This document shows, in pieces, positions 34,775 through 45,200 of a stretch of DNA of 64,000 bases. The translations under genes and the position numbers were made by a program. Under the pieces are notes generated by a model that had not been told where the DNA came from, did not search any database, and saw only the letters and a list, made by a program, of their open reading frames with translations. Within the stretch, counting starts at the first letter, position 1. Every line of letters begins with the position of its first letter. The stretch comes from an uncultured Collinsella sp. (GTDB taxonomy: Bacteria; Actinomycetota; Coriobacteriia; Coriobacteriales; Coriobacteriaceae): contig CAAGCW010000019.1 in NCBI GenBank assembly GCA_900768435.1, forward strand, positions 28,417 to 92,416. The letters run 5' to 3'.

Positions 34775-37700
34775 TTAATCGTCATCGCTGGCGCCCAGCT
34801 GCTGCAGCAGCATGAGCGCCGCGGCCACGGGGCCGGTGCCGTCGTTGGCGTCGAGACCGCGACCCAGGCCGCTGCCCGCGCCGGCGCCCGCCTTGTAGGG
34901 CACCGACAACTTGCGGCTCTTGGGGAAGTTCACCGCGCCATAGCGGGTCTTAAGCTCAAAGGCCACCTTCTTGGGCACGTCGACGCCCAAAAACGTGATG
35001 CGACCGCCGCTGAGCGTGACGCTCTCGAGCCCCAGGCGCTCGCCGCGAATGCGGATGCGCGCGCGATTGAACAGGTTGAGTCCCGCCAACGGCAGCTCAC
35101 CATGCGCGGCCTCGGTCTCTTCCTGCACCTCGTCGATGCTCTCCAGGTCCTCGGCCGCTGCGAGCTTACGGTACACGAGCACGCGCTGGTCCACCGCCGG
35201 CAGGTACTCCTCGGACAAGAAGTAGTCGGCCGGCAGGTTAATACCCACGCTCGCCGCCTCCACGCCGGCGTCGTCATCGCCGCGCGCCTCGGCCACGGCC
35301 TGGCCCAGCATCTGCGTAAACAGATCAAAGCCCACGCTCGACAGGTTGCCGTGCTGCTCGGCTCCCATAAGCGAACCGGCGCCACGGATCTCCAGGTCGC
35401 GCATGGCGATGCGCATGCCGCTGCCCAGGTCCTGGAACTCGGAAAGTGCGGTCAGGCGCGCCGTTGCCTCCTCGGTGAGCGGCAGCTCGCCGGGGAACAT
35501 AAAGTACGCGTAGGCCTGCGTGGCAGAGCGGCCCACACGGCCCTTGAGCTGGTAGAGCTGCGCCAGGCCAAGGCGCTGCGAGTCCTCGATGATCAGCGTG
35601 TTGGCCGTTGCGTTGTCGATGCCGCTCTCCACGATGGTCGTGGCGATGAGCACATCGATCTTTTTGGTCGCGAACTCAATCATCACGTCCTCGACCTCGC
35701 GCGGGCTCATCTTGCCGTGTGCCACGCCCACGCGCGCCTCGGGCGCGGCCTCGTGCACGCGCGCCACGGCGTCGTCGATGGTCTTGACGCGGTTGGACAC
35801 GTAGTACACCTGACCGCCGCGGCCCACCTCCAGGCGAATCGCCGCGCTCACCACATCGGGGTCGTACTCCCCCACGTGCACGATCACGGGACGACGCCCG
35901 GTCGGCGGCGTGGTGATCAGGCTCATATCGCGCACGCCGCTCGTAGCCATCTGCATGGTACGCGGGATAGGCGTGGCCGAAAGCGTGAGCACGTCAATCT
36001 GCTCGCGCAGGTTCTTGAGCTGCTCCTTGTGCTGCACGCCAAAGCGTTGTTCCTCGTCAATGATCACCAGGCCCAGGTTTTTGGGGTTCACATCGGCCGA
36101 AAGCAGGCGGTGCGTGCCGATAAGCACGTCAATCGTGCCCTCGGCGAACGCCTTGAGCGCGCGCTTCTGCTGCGCCGGGGTGCGGAAGCGGCTGAGCACT
36201 TCGACCTCCAGGCCAAACGGAGCAAAGCGCTCAAAGAACGTCTCGTAGTGCTGCTGGGCCAGAATGGTCGTGGGGCAGAGCACCATGACTTGGCGGCCGG
36301 AGTCCACGCACTTAAACGCCGCGCGCAGGGCAACCTCGGTCTTGCCGAAGCCCACGTCGCCGCACAGCAGGCGGTCCATGGGCTTGGGCGCCTCCATGTC
36401 GGCCTTAATGTCGGCGATGGCCTCCAGCTGGTCGCGCGTCTCGTCGTAAGGGAAGCTCTGCTCCATCTCGATCTGCTCGGGCGTGTCGGGCGGGCAGGCG
36501 ATACCGGTAATCGACGAGCGGCGCGTATACAGATCGACCAGGTCAAACGCCAGCTTTTTGGCGTTCTTGCGTGCCTTGTTGGTGGCACGCGTCCAGTCGG
36601 CGGTATTGAGCCTGGTCAGGCGCGGCTTGTCACCGTCGGGACCGACGTATCGCGTGATGCGGTCGACCTGCTCGAGCGGCACGTAGAGCTTGTCGCCGTC
36701 GGCATATTCCAGCAAAAAGTAGTCGCGCTCCTTGCCGCCCACTTCTTGGCGCGCGATCTCGCTAAAGAGTGCGATGCCGTGAGTGGCGTGCACCACGTAG
36801 TCGCCCGGCTTAAACGGGAACGTGATCTGCGTAATGTCCACCTTGCGGCGGCTGCGCGCGCGGTTGGCGTCCATGCGGGCGTTGAGGTCGGCGATCGAGA
36901 ACACGGCCAGGTTGGCATCGGGCACCACCACGCCCTGCGGCAGGGCGGCATCGACAAAGGTCACGCGTCCGCGCGAGATGGTGGGCACGGCGGCGCCGGC
37001 GGCAGCCTGCGCGGCGCCCGCCTCGAGCGAGCGGGCGTTAAGCGCGTCGGCCTTACGCTCGCGAATGGAAGCATGGGCCTCCTGGCGTGCGGCACGGTCG
37101 GCGGAATCCGCCGCTGCCACGCGCACGCGGTCGCCGATGGCGTCGGCGTTTTCGGGCGCGGCCGTCAGTGACTCCTCAAAGGTTATGCCCTCGTCGCCAA
37201 AGGTGAGCTCCATCGACTCGCGGGCGCCGCGGTCGGGAATGGCAAACACGCAGGCATAGCGCTTGCCCACGACTTCCTGGATGCGCGTCATAAAACGGTT
37301 GTCCGAACCCGCGATGGCCGGCTGCTCAATCTTGAGCTCGGCCGTCACCGCACCGCCGGCACGGATGAGGCTCACATAGTTCAGGCGCTGCTGGGCACCA
37401 AAATCGAGCTGTTGGGCGCGCACGTACAAGCCGTCCAGGCGATCGACCCCCGCCTCGCCGGCACGGGCCTCGATATCCTCGTAGGCGCGCAGGCAATCGT
37501 CGAACAGCGAGCGCGGCTCGGACAGCACCACGAGCGCCTTGCCGCTCACGTGCGACAGCGGGCTTACGGTCTGGCCGTACATCACCGGCAAAAAGCGATC
37601 GAGCTCGGGCGTGACGATGCGCGCATCCACCATCTCGAGCAATGCGGCCAGTTTGCTGTCGTCCTGGCTGGCACGATAGAGCGCCACATGCATGTTGTGG

Positions 37701-38407
37701 ACGGCCTCGTCGGTAAGCGCCAGCTCACGGCAGGGGAAGATCTCGATGCTGTCTTCGTTGCCGATGGTCTGGCCCGTTGAGCTCACCATACGGCGGATGC
37801 GATCGATCTCGTCGCCGAAAAACTCAATGCGCACGGGCGCCTTTTCCTGCGCGGGGAACACCTCGACGGTGTCGCCGTGCACACGGAACAGGCCGGGCGC
37901 GTCGGCGGCACCGGCATTGGTGTAGCCCATGCCCACCAAGCGCTGTGGCACCTCGTCAAAAGGAATCTCCTCGCCCACCGCAAAAGTAGTGGACTCCCAG
38001 TAGCGGCTCTCGACTGGCGGCACGCAACGCAGCAGCGCACGGGCCGAGGCGACCATGATGCAGTTGTCCCCGCGCACGATGCGCCCGAGCGCCTCGCAGC
38101 GCTGGGCAACCACGGCATCGTCAGGCGCCTGCTCGCGCCACGGATAGTCCTTGCGCTCGGGAAAACGGCACACGTGCGCCAGGCCCACATAAGCAGCAAG
38201 GCTGCGCGCGGCGCGATCGGCCGCGTCCTCGCCGCTCACAATGTAGACCGTGGGGCGCGGACGGCGCGCAAACTGGGCTGCCGCCATAAGCGTGCGACCC
38301 GATTGCGACACGGCCAGCGTCACGTCCTCGCCGGCATCGAGTCCGGCCTCGACAGTCTGCAGCGCCTCGGCAGTGTAGAGCTGCGCGGCTATACGGTGAA
38401 TGAGCAT
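34775..38407 (-). CDS. mfd: Transcription-repair coupling factor Mfd
   Basis: 1210 residues. Removes RNA polymerase stalled at DNA lesions and recruits UvrA. UvrB-like N-terminus (VYIVSGEDAADRAARSLAAYVG), RNA-polymerase-interacting domain (KPGDYVVHATHGIALF), RecG-type helicase with Walker A GDVGFGKTEVA and DEEQRFG box, GRVGRSATQAYAY, and a C-terminal TRCF domain. ATG 38407 follows GGAGGAACAGC. Precedes PAP2 in the same direction and follows nth, so repair genes are grouped here. Confidence 0.96.
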   Translation of the reverse strand: MLIHRIAAQLYTAEALQTVEAGLDAGEDVTLAVSQSGRTLMAAAQFARRPRPTVYIVSGEDAADRAARSLAAYVGLAHVCRFPERKDYPWREQAPDDAVVAQRCEALGRIVRGDNCIMVASARALLRCVPPVESRYWESTTFAVGEEIPFDEVPQRLVGMGYTNAGAADAPGLFRVHGDTVEVFPAQEKAPVRIEFFGDEIDRIRRMVSSTGQTIGNEDSIEIFPCRELALTDEAVHNMHVALYRASQDDSKLAALLEMVDARIVTPELDRFLPVMYGQTVSPLSHVSGKALVVLSEPRSLFDDCLRAYEDIEARAGEAGVDRLDGLYVRAQQLDFGAQQRLNYVSLIRAGGAVTAELKIEQPAIAGSDNRFMTRIQEVVGKRYACVFAIPDRGARESMELTFGDEGITFEESLTAAPENADAIGDRVRVAAADSADRAARQEAHASIRERKADALNARSLEAGAAQAAAGAAVPTISRGRVTFVDAALPQGVVVPDANLAVFSIADLNARMDANRARSRRKVDITQITFPFKPGDYVVHATHGIALFSEIARQEVGGKERDYFLLEYADGDKLYVPLEQVDRITRYVGPDGDKPRLTRLNTADWTRATNKARKNAKKLAFDLVDLYTRRSSITGIACPPDTPEQIEMEQSFPYDETRDQLEAIADIKADMEAPKPMDRLLCGDVGFGKTEVALRAAFKCVDSGRQVMVLCPTTILAQQHYETFFERFAPFGLEVEVLSRFRTPAQQKRALKAFAEGTIDVLIGTHRLLSADVNPKNLGLVIIDEEQRFGVQHKEQLKNLREQIDVLTLSATPIPRTMQMATSGVRDMSLITTPPTGRRPVIVHVGEYDPDVVSAAIRLEVGRGGQVYYVSNRVKTIDDAVARVHEAAPEARVGVAHGKMSPREVEDVMIEFATKKIDVLIATTIVESGIDNATANTLIIEDSQRLGLAQLYQLKGRVGRSATQAYAYFMFPGELPLTEEATARLTALSEFQDLGSGMRIAMRDLEIRGAGSLMGAEQHGNLSSVGFDLFTQMLGQAVAEARGDDDAGVEAASVGINLPADYFLSEEYLPAVDQRVLVYRKLAAAEDLESIDEVQEETEAAHGELPLAGLNLFNRARIRIRGERLGLESVTLSGGRITFLGVDVPKKVAFELKTRYGAVNFPKSRKLSVPYKAGAGAGSGLGRGLDANDGTGPVAAALMLLQQLGASDDD

Positions 38408-38565
38408 GCTGTTCCTCCGGCATTGCAACGCCAAAAGCCCGCCGGGGCAAGCTCGGCGGGTCGTACGTCAAAAATCATTGCCTGTCATGGTAGCGCATGG
38501 AGAGGACTCCTGCTCAAGGGCAAACCCGACCCTGCAAAAAACGCCAGACGAAGATGCGTTCCGCC

Positions 38566-39231
38566 CTACCCCGCCACGCGCACGCTGGGGCACAAATCTG
38601 CCAGCGGACACTCGTCGCACTTGGGTTTGCGGGCATCGCAGATCTCGCGACCGAAGGTGATCCACTGATGGTTGACCGACTCCCAATACTCGTGCGGCAA
38701 AATCTTGAGCAGATCCTGCTCGGTCTTGAGCGGCTCCTTGGCATGCGTCTTGGGACTCAGCATCAGGCGGTGCGCAATGCGGTTGACGTGCGTATCCACT
38801 GCGATGCCTTCCACGATGCCGTACCCCACGTTGAGCACGATGTTCGCCGTCTTGCGCCCCACGCCCGGCAGCTTTACAAGCTCCTTCATGTCGGCCGGTA
38901 CCTCGCCGCCATAGTCGGCGACGATCATCTGCGCGGCCTCAACGGCATGCTTGGCTTTGCTCTTGTAGAAGCCGAGTGACTTGATGGTGTCTGCCACGTC
39001 AGCCACGCTCGCCCCGGCCATGGCCTCGGGCGTGGGCCACTGGGCAAACAGCCGCGGCGTCACCTTGTTGACCTGCGCGTCGGTCGTTTGCGCCGAGAGT
39101 AGCACCGCGATCAGCAGGCGGAAGGGATTCTCGTGGTCCAAAAAGCACTCGACCGGGCCATAGCGACGGTTGAGGCGCTCGCACACCTCGATGGCGCGCT
39201 CGCGCTTGGCGGCATTGGTCTCGCGTGGCAT
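38566..39231 (-). CDS. nth: Endonuclease III
   Basis: 221 residues. Bifunctional DNA glycosylase/AP lyase for oxidised pyrimidines. Helix-hairpin-helix LPGVGRKTAN with catalytic Lys127, Asp146 in AVDTHVNR, and the [4Fe-4S] ligands Cys198, Cys205, Cys208, Cys214 (C-x6-C-x2-C-x5-C). GAGGAG precedes the ATG at 39231. Its intact cluster and Asp contrast with the MutY-like protein at 45201-46106. Confidence 0.96.
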   Translation of the reverse strand: MPRETNAAKRERAIEVCERLNRRYGPVECFLDHENPFRLLIAVLLSAQTTDAQVNKVTPRLFAQWPTPEAMAGASVADVADTIKSLGFYKSKAKHAVEAAQMIVADYGGEVPADMKELVKLPGVGRKTANIVLNVGYGIVEGIAVDTHVNRIAHRLMLSPKTHAKEPLKTEQDLLKILPHEYWESVNHQWITFGREICDARKPKCDECPLADLCPSVRVAG

Positions 39232-39294
39232 AACGACTCCTCGGCTCAACGGCACAATAAACTTATGGGCACAATTGTCCCACGTCCGAGACGC

Positions 39295-41097
<1,803 letters not shown>

Positions 41098-41223
41098 GGG
41101 CTTCCTTTCGCATCTGATAGGGCGAAACGCCATTGTTGCACATTGAAGCGCACTTCAGGCAAGCACGCTGCGAAAAGCGGCGGGGCACCCGCGTTTACGC
41201 CGACGCCCCGCCGTCAGATGCAG

Positions 41224-42579
41224 CTAGTCCTCGTCTTTTTGGTCTGCGAGCAGGCCTGCGGACTCCAAGCCCAAAATCGCGTCGGCTTCCTCAGCATCCT
41301 CCAGCGCGTCGATGTCCTTGAGCTTGCGCTCCATGACGTTGGTGCGCGTGGTGATGATGCCCTCGACCGTTTTGCCCGCGGTCTCGATCTGCTGCTGGGC
41401 GCGGCGCAGCGCCGCCTGATAGCGCGGCAGCTCGGCCTTGACGGCGGAGAGCACGCGCAGTACGTCGTCGGTACGTTTTTGCAGCCTAAACGTCTGGTAG
41501 CTCATCTGCAGGCTGTTGAGAATGGCGGCCATGGTGCTGGGACCGGCTACGTTGACGTGATAGTCGCGGCCCAGGATCTCGATAAGCCCGGGGCGGCTGA
41601 CGATCTCGGCGTACAGCCCCTCAAACGGCACGAACATGATGCCAAAGTTGGTCGTTGCCGGCACACTCAGGTACTTTTCGCAGATGTCCTTGGCCTCGCG
41701 TTTCACCATCATATCAAGCGTCTTGCGCGCTGCGGCGACGGCCTCCGCATCGCCCGACTCCTGCGCGTCGAGCAGATGCTCGTACGCGTCGCCCGGAAAC
41801 TTGGAGTCAATCGGCAGCAGCACGGGGTCGCCCTCGTCTACCGGCAGCCTGACAGCAAACTCAACACGCTCCGAGGCGCCGGGCTTGGTGGCGACGTTTT
41901 CCAGATACTGGTCGGGCGTGAGGATGTCCGCCAGGATTGCACCCAGCTGCACCTCGCCCAAAATGCCACGCGCCTTGACATTGCCCAGCACGCGCTTAAG
42001 GTCGCCCACGCCGGTGGCGATAGACTGCATGTCGCCCAGGCCCTTGTACACGGCCTCGAGCTGGTCGCTCACCTGCTTAAACGATGCCGACAGTCGGTCG
42101 TTGAGCGTGCGAGAGAGCTTCTCGTCCACCGTCGCACGCATTTGGTCGAGCTGCACGTTGTTGTCTTTGCGGATGGCGCCCAGCTGAGCATCGACCGTCT
42201 CGCGCACCTTGTCCAGGCGATGCTCGATGCCTTCGCGGTTGGCGCCAAGCTGTTGGGCCGTCTCGCGGCGCAGGTCATCCATACGGTCGCCGGCCTGCGA
42301 GAACTCGCGCGCAATGGTCAGGTAGCGTTGCTGCTCTACGGCGGCGTCGGTCGTCTGCTGCTGCGCGATGGCATTTGCCGTGCGGCGGGTTTCGGCCAAC
42401 GCGACGTTCAGGGTGTCGAGCGTGCTGTTGGCCTGCTCGAGCGCTGCCAGCGTTTCCGCGCTACTGTCGCCACGCTCCCGCAGCTCGGCACGCAGGCTCT
42501 TGAGCTGGAGGGCGCAAGCCACAGCAACCCCCACCGCCACCAAGGCGATCACAACAAGCGCAATATCAATAGCAGACAT
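41224..42579 (-). CDS. rmuC: RmuC-family DNA recombination protein
   Basis: 451 residues. One N-terminal membrane helix (IDIALVVIALVAVGVAVACAL), a long coiled-coil (residues ~25-190, rich in Arg, Glu, Gln) and the RmuC nuclease-like domain (GDLKRVLGNVKARGILGEVQLGAIL, PIDSKFPGDAYEHLL, FEGLYAEIVSRPG). In E. coli RmuC limits inversion at short repeats, which is of interest in a window so rich in inverted repeats. ATG 42579 follows GGAG. Confidence 0.92.
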   Translation of the reverse strand: MSAIDIALVVIALVAVGVAVACALQLKSLRAELRERGDSSAETLAALEQANSTLDTLNVALAETRRTANAIAQQQTTDAAVEQQRYLTIAREFSQAGDRMDDLRRETAQQLGANREGIEHRLDKVRETVDAQLGAIRKDNNVQLDQMRATVDEKLSRTLNDRLSASFKQVSDQLEAVYKGLGDMQSIATGVGDLKRVLGNVKARGILGEVQLGAILADILTPDQYLENVATKPGASERVEFAVRLPVDEGDPVLLPIDSKFPGDAYEHLLDAQESGDAEAVAAARKTLDMMVKREAKDICEKYLSVPATTNFGIMFVPFEGLYAEIVSRPGLIEILGRDYHVNVAGPSTMAAILNSLQMSYQTFRLQKRTDDVLRVLSAVKAELPRYQAALRRAQQQIETAGKTVEGIITTRTNVMERKLKDIDALEDAEEADAILGLESAGLLADQKDED

Positions 42580-42702
42580 AAACTCCGCCCAACAAACCCA
42601 ATCGAGCACCAATCAAAACCGCGATCAATCTTACCCTGTCAAACGCAGCTCATGTCCAATCGAGCGCAGACAAGTTACCTTTGCGCTATGGGTGCTGGTC
42701 CG

Positions 42703-43137
42703 CTAGCTCTCCCAGCTGGCGCGGATGGTTGCTGCGACATCCCCCAAGCGCTGACCAAGAGCTGCCAAGTGCTGAAGTACCTCATTGGGCGAGGCGCCGT
42801 TGAGGATGCACGTGAGGGCATACGACGCCAGAAAGACGGCCGCAAGCCCCAACGGGATGAGCACGATCATCGCCAATGTGCGCAGGCGCTGGCCCAAACG
42901 GCGGCGGCGCGCGCGGCGTTTGTCGAACGCGAGCTCCTGCGCATATGAATCTTGCTGTACGGAATAGGCCTCTGGCGCCGATTCACACCCGGGCACAGCT
43001 GCAGGTACAGCAGCGGGCACGACATTTTGCGCAAAGGGCTGGGCTGCCGCCCCTTGCATTTGCATCTCCATGAGTCGTTGCTGCTGACGCAGCATGCGCT
43101 CAGCTTGTTGCTGCGGAGTCTCAAGAAACAGATCCAT
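42703..43137 (-). CDS. Small single-pass membrane protein, unknown
   Basis: 144 residues. A Gln/Met-rich coiled N-terminus (TPQQQAERMLRQQQRLMEMQMQ), Ala/Pro linker, a basic patch (KRRARRRRLGQRLR), then one membrane helix (TLAMIVLIPLGLAAVFLASYAL) and a short helical tail. The basic patch before the helix puts the N-terminus in the cytoplasm. GGAGG supports ATG 43137. Upstream of rmuC in the same direction, 123 bp away. No family recognised. Confidence 0.65.
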   Translation of the reverse strand: MDLFLETPQQQAERMLRQQQRLMEMQMQGAAAQPFAQNVVPAAVPAAVPGCESAPEAYSVQQDSYAQELAFDKRRARRRRLGQRLRTLAMIVLIPLGLAAVFLASYALTCILNGASPNEVLQHLAALGQRLGDVAATIRASWES

Positions 43138-43398
43138 GTTGGCCTCCAAAATCGGGGCATTCGACGCTTACGACCAGCATCACGCACCGCCATGACCGCG
43201 ACAACGCAATCGCCGGCAATAGCCACAAAGTTTCTTTTGCTCAAAAGCTGTCGAAAAGCTCAACAACTCCCCTACCAGCACTTTCTCTGAGCTTTTTTCG
43301 CCAGCAATTTTTTGGCCTTCCGCCCTTACGCCAACTGACCAAAATCTAACCAAAAGCTTGACGAAAATTGTGAAGACCGGGACCCCACACACAAAAAC
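43138..43398. other. Gene-free spacer
   Basis: Nothing recognisable; presumably holds the promoter of the small membrane protein at 42703-43137. Confidence 0.5.
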
Positions 43399-43422
43399 GT
43401 GCCGCCCCAAAAGGGGCGGCAC
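43391..43422 (-). terminator. GTGCCGCCCC terminator, copy 1
   Basis: GTGCCGCCCC (43399-43408), AAAA, GGGGCGGCAC (43413-43422); on the minus strand GTTTTTGT follows. The same terminator is repeated at 44299-44324. Confidence 0.88.
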
Positions 43423-43471
43423 ACAAACTTATTATCAGCTTTTCTGTAACGAGCATGCGACGACTCAACGC

Positions 43472-43557
43472 CGGAGCGCAGGGCGGGGAAACCTTTGCCT
43501 CGCGCGACCCTGCGAAGCCGTGAGCGAGAGGGAAAGGTTTCCCCGCCCTGCGCTCCG
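43472..43557 (-). ncRNA. Structured 3'-UTR hairpin with conserved 36-nt loop, copy 1
   Basis: Perfect 25-bp arms (43472-43496 and 43533-43557; CGGAGCGCAGGGCGGGG outermost) enclose a 36-nt loop GCCTCGCGCGACCCTGCGAA and onward. It lies between the stop codon at 43575 and the GTGCCGCCCC terminator. The loop recurs at 44390-44425 with one change while the stem sequence is different, pointing to a conserved structured RNA or DNA element. Confidence 0.55.
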
Positions 43558-43574
43558 TGGTCGGTTAGGACAGA

Positions 43575-44207
43575 CTACATGCCCGCGAGACCGCGGGCGG
43601 CGGTGGCACACATAAACGCCAGGACTAGGATCACGAGTGAGCCCGCGATGTCGACTAGCACGCCCATTGCGCGACGCTCAAACAGCCAGCTCTCAAAGTG
43701 CGGAGCGACGTTGCGCCAAACGCGCCACAGCAAGATGCCCATACCGATGACGCCCGGGATATTGAGCAGTAGGATCTCGGAGCACAAAAGACCGATCAGG
43801 TTGCCGGCGACGAAACCAGCGTCGCCCTCGCAGTATTTGTGGTAGACCATATACAGCATGTACGCCACAAACGGCTGCAAGCACGCAGAAATAAACGTGA
43901 CCACCATCGAGGGGTCCTGAGAAAAGACATCGGTGAGCTTATCCACGCTCGTGGCATCCTTAGAGGCCAGGAACAGACCAATGACCACCGCGGGCACCAC
44001 GCCCAAGATGACCTCGACCAGAGTAAACAACTTGGCAGTCAAATCCTCACTAGCCGAATTCAAATGAGGCGCCCACTCAGGATGAGCATGCGCGCCGACC
44101 TTCTTGTCTTTCTCGGCACGATCGGCCTTTTTACCCTCGACAACCCGACGCTCAGGATCCTTACGAGTCCCAGCAGCAGCCACCCGAGCCCGAGATTTCT
44201 TACCCAT
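43575..44207 (-). CDS. Multi-pass membrane protein, unknown
   Basis: 210 residues. A charged Lys/Arg-rich N-terminal 60 residues (GKKSRARVAAAGTRKDPERRVVEGKK), then four or five hydrophobic helices (TLVEVILGVVPAVVIGLFLA; MVVTFISACLQPFVAYMLYMVY; LIGLLCSEILLLNIPGVIGMGILL; DIAGSLVILVLAFMCATAA). No motif names a function. ATG 44207 has GAGG 8 nt upstream. It has its own structured 3' end. Confidence 0.7.
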   Translation of the reverse strand: MGKKSRARVAAAGTRKDPERRVVEGKKADRAEKDKKVGAHAHPEWAPHLNSASEDLTAKLFTLVEVILGVVPAVVIGLFLASKDATSVDKLTDVFSQDPSMVVTFISACLQPFVAYMLYMVYHKYCEGDAGFVAGNLIGLLCSEILLLNIPGVIGMGILLWRVWRNVAPHFESWLFERRAMGVLVDIAGSLVILVLAFMCATAARGLAGM

Positions 44208-44298
44208 AACCAACACCTCACAAGAGGAAACGAATAGCCAACGCTACCCAGTGTACCCCCTAAGCAACATCACCGCCCCAACTGGCCCCATACAAAAA

Positions 44299-44324
44299 CG
44301 TGCCGCCCCAAAAGGGGCGGCACG
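44299..44324 (-). terminator. GTGCCGCCCC terminator, copy 2
   Basis: CGTGCCGCCCC (44299-44309), AAAA, GGGGCGGCACG (44314-44324), then TTTTTGTA on the minus strand. Ends the rubrerythrin transcript. Confidence 0.88.
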
Positions 44325-44365
44325 CAAACCAATCTATTAGCCAAAACTCGTTGGCAAGCCGCGCC

Positions 44366-44449
44366 GTCAGACCCGCGGCGTATGCCTTTGCCTCGCGCGA
44401 CTCTGCGAAGCCGTGAGCGAGAGGGAAAGGGATGCGCCGCGGGTCTGAC
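44366..44449 (-). ncRNA. Structured 3'-UTR hairpin with conserved 36-nt loop, copy 2
   Basis: 24-bp arms (44366-44389 and 44426-44449, two mismatches; GTCAGACCCGCGGCG outermost) enclose a 36-nt loop identical to copy 1 except for one base. A partial third loop copy (CTGCGAAGCCGTGAGCGAG) follows near 44478-44497. Lies between the rubrerythrin stop codon and the terminator. Confidence 0.55.
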
Positions 44450-44546
44450 GCCCGGAGCGGTGAAACCAGCAGTTGCCCTGCGAAGCCGTGAGCGAGGAGG
44501 GAAGGTAGTCCGGCCCTCCCGGCCCAGCTCATGCTAGTGCCAAGCG

Positions 44547-45086
44547 CTAGTAGTTCACCACCTGCTCCTCAAAGTACGCCTTGGGGTGGTTACACACCGG
44601 GCACACCTCAGGCGCCTCGGCACCAACGTGCAGGTGCCCGCAGTTCAGGCACTTCCACACCTTTACGCCCTCACGCTCAAACACCTCGCCCGACTCGATG
44701 CGCTCGACGAGCTTGTTGTAGCGCTCCTCGTGGGCCTTCTCGACGGCGGCGACACCACGGAACTTTGCGGCAATCTCGGCAAAGCCCTCTTCCTCGGCGG
44801 TCTTGGCAAACTCGTCGTACATCGTGGTCCACTCGTAGTTCTCACCCGCGGCGGCATCGCGCAGATTGTCCAGGGTATCGGGGACGGCGCCATCGTGCAG
44901 ATACTTAAACCACAGTTTGGCGTGCTCGGACTCGTTGCCAGCCGTCTCGGCAAAGATGTTCGAGATCTGAACGTAGCCGTCCTTCTTTGCCTTGGAGGCA
45001 TAGTAGCGATACTTGGTGTGTGCCTGGGACTCACCGGCAAAAGCGGTCTCGAGGTTCTTCTTGGTTTGGGAATTCTCAAAATCCAT
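44547..45086 (-). CDS. Rubrerythrin
   Basis: 179 residues. Reduces hydrogen peroxide using a di-iron centre; protects anaerobes. N-terminal ferritin-like four-helix bundle with metal-ligand glutamates (AFAGESQAHTKYRYYA, AGNESEHAKLW, AAVEKAHEERYNKL) and a C-terminal rubredoxin-like domain with CLNCG and CPVCNHPKAYF. GAAGGGA precedes the ATG. Next to a MutY-like glycosylase and an Rrf2 regulator, so an oxidative-stress cluster is likely. Confidence 0.95.
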   Translation of the reverse strand: MDFENSQTKKNLETAFAGESQAHTKYRYYASKAKKDGYVQISNIFAETAGNESEHAKLWFKYLHDGAVPDTLDNLRDAAAGENYEWTTMYDEFAKTAEEEGFAEIAAKFRGVAAVEKAHEERYNKLVERIESGEVFEREGVKVWKCLNCGHLHVGAEAPEVCPVCNHPKAYFEEQVVNY

Positions 45087-45200
45087 AGGTGTACTTCCCT
45101 TCAACGCATGCCGCCCGTAGGCTTCGAGCGGCCTCGTCTTTAGGATGCCCTCATACCGGAAATCTAAACCTTACAATCCTGTTCTTCAGATTTGCACAGG

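Noticed and set aside
34637..37171. 844-codon plus-strand open frame opposite mfd
   Set aside because: Antisense shadow with Arg/His/Ala-rich composition; mfd motifs are clear on the other strand.
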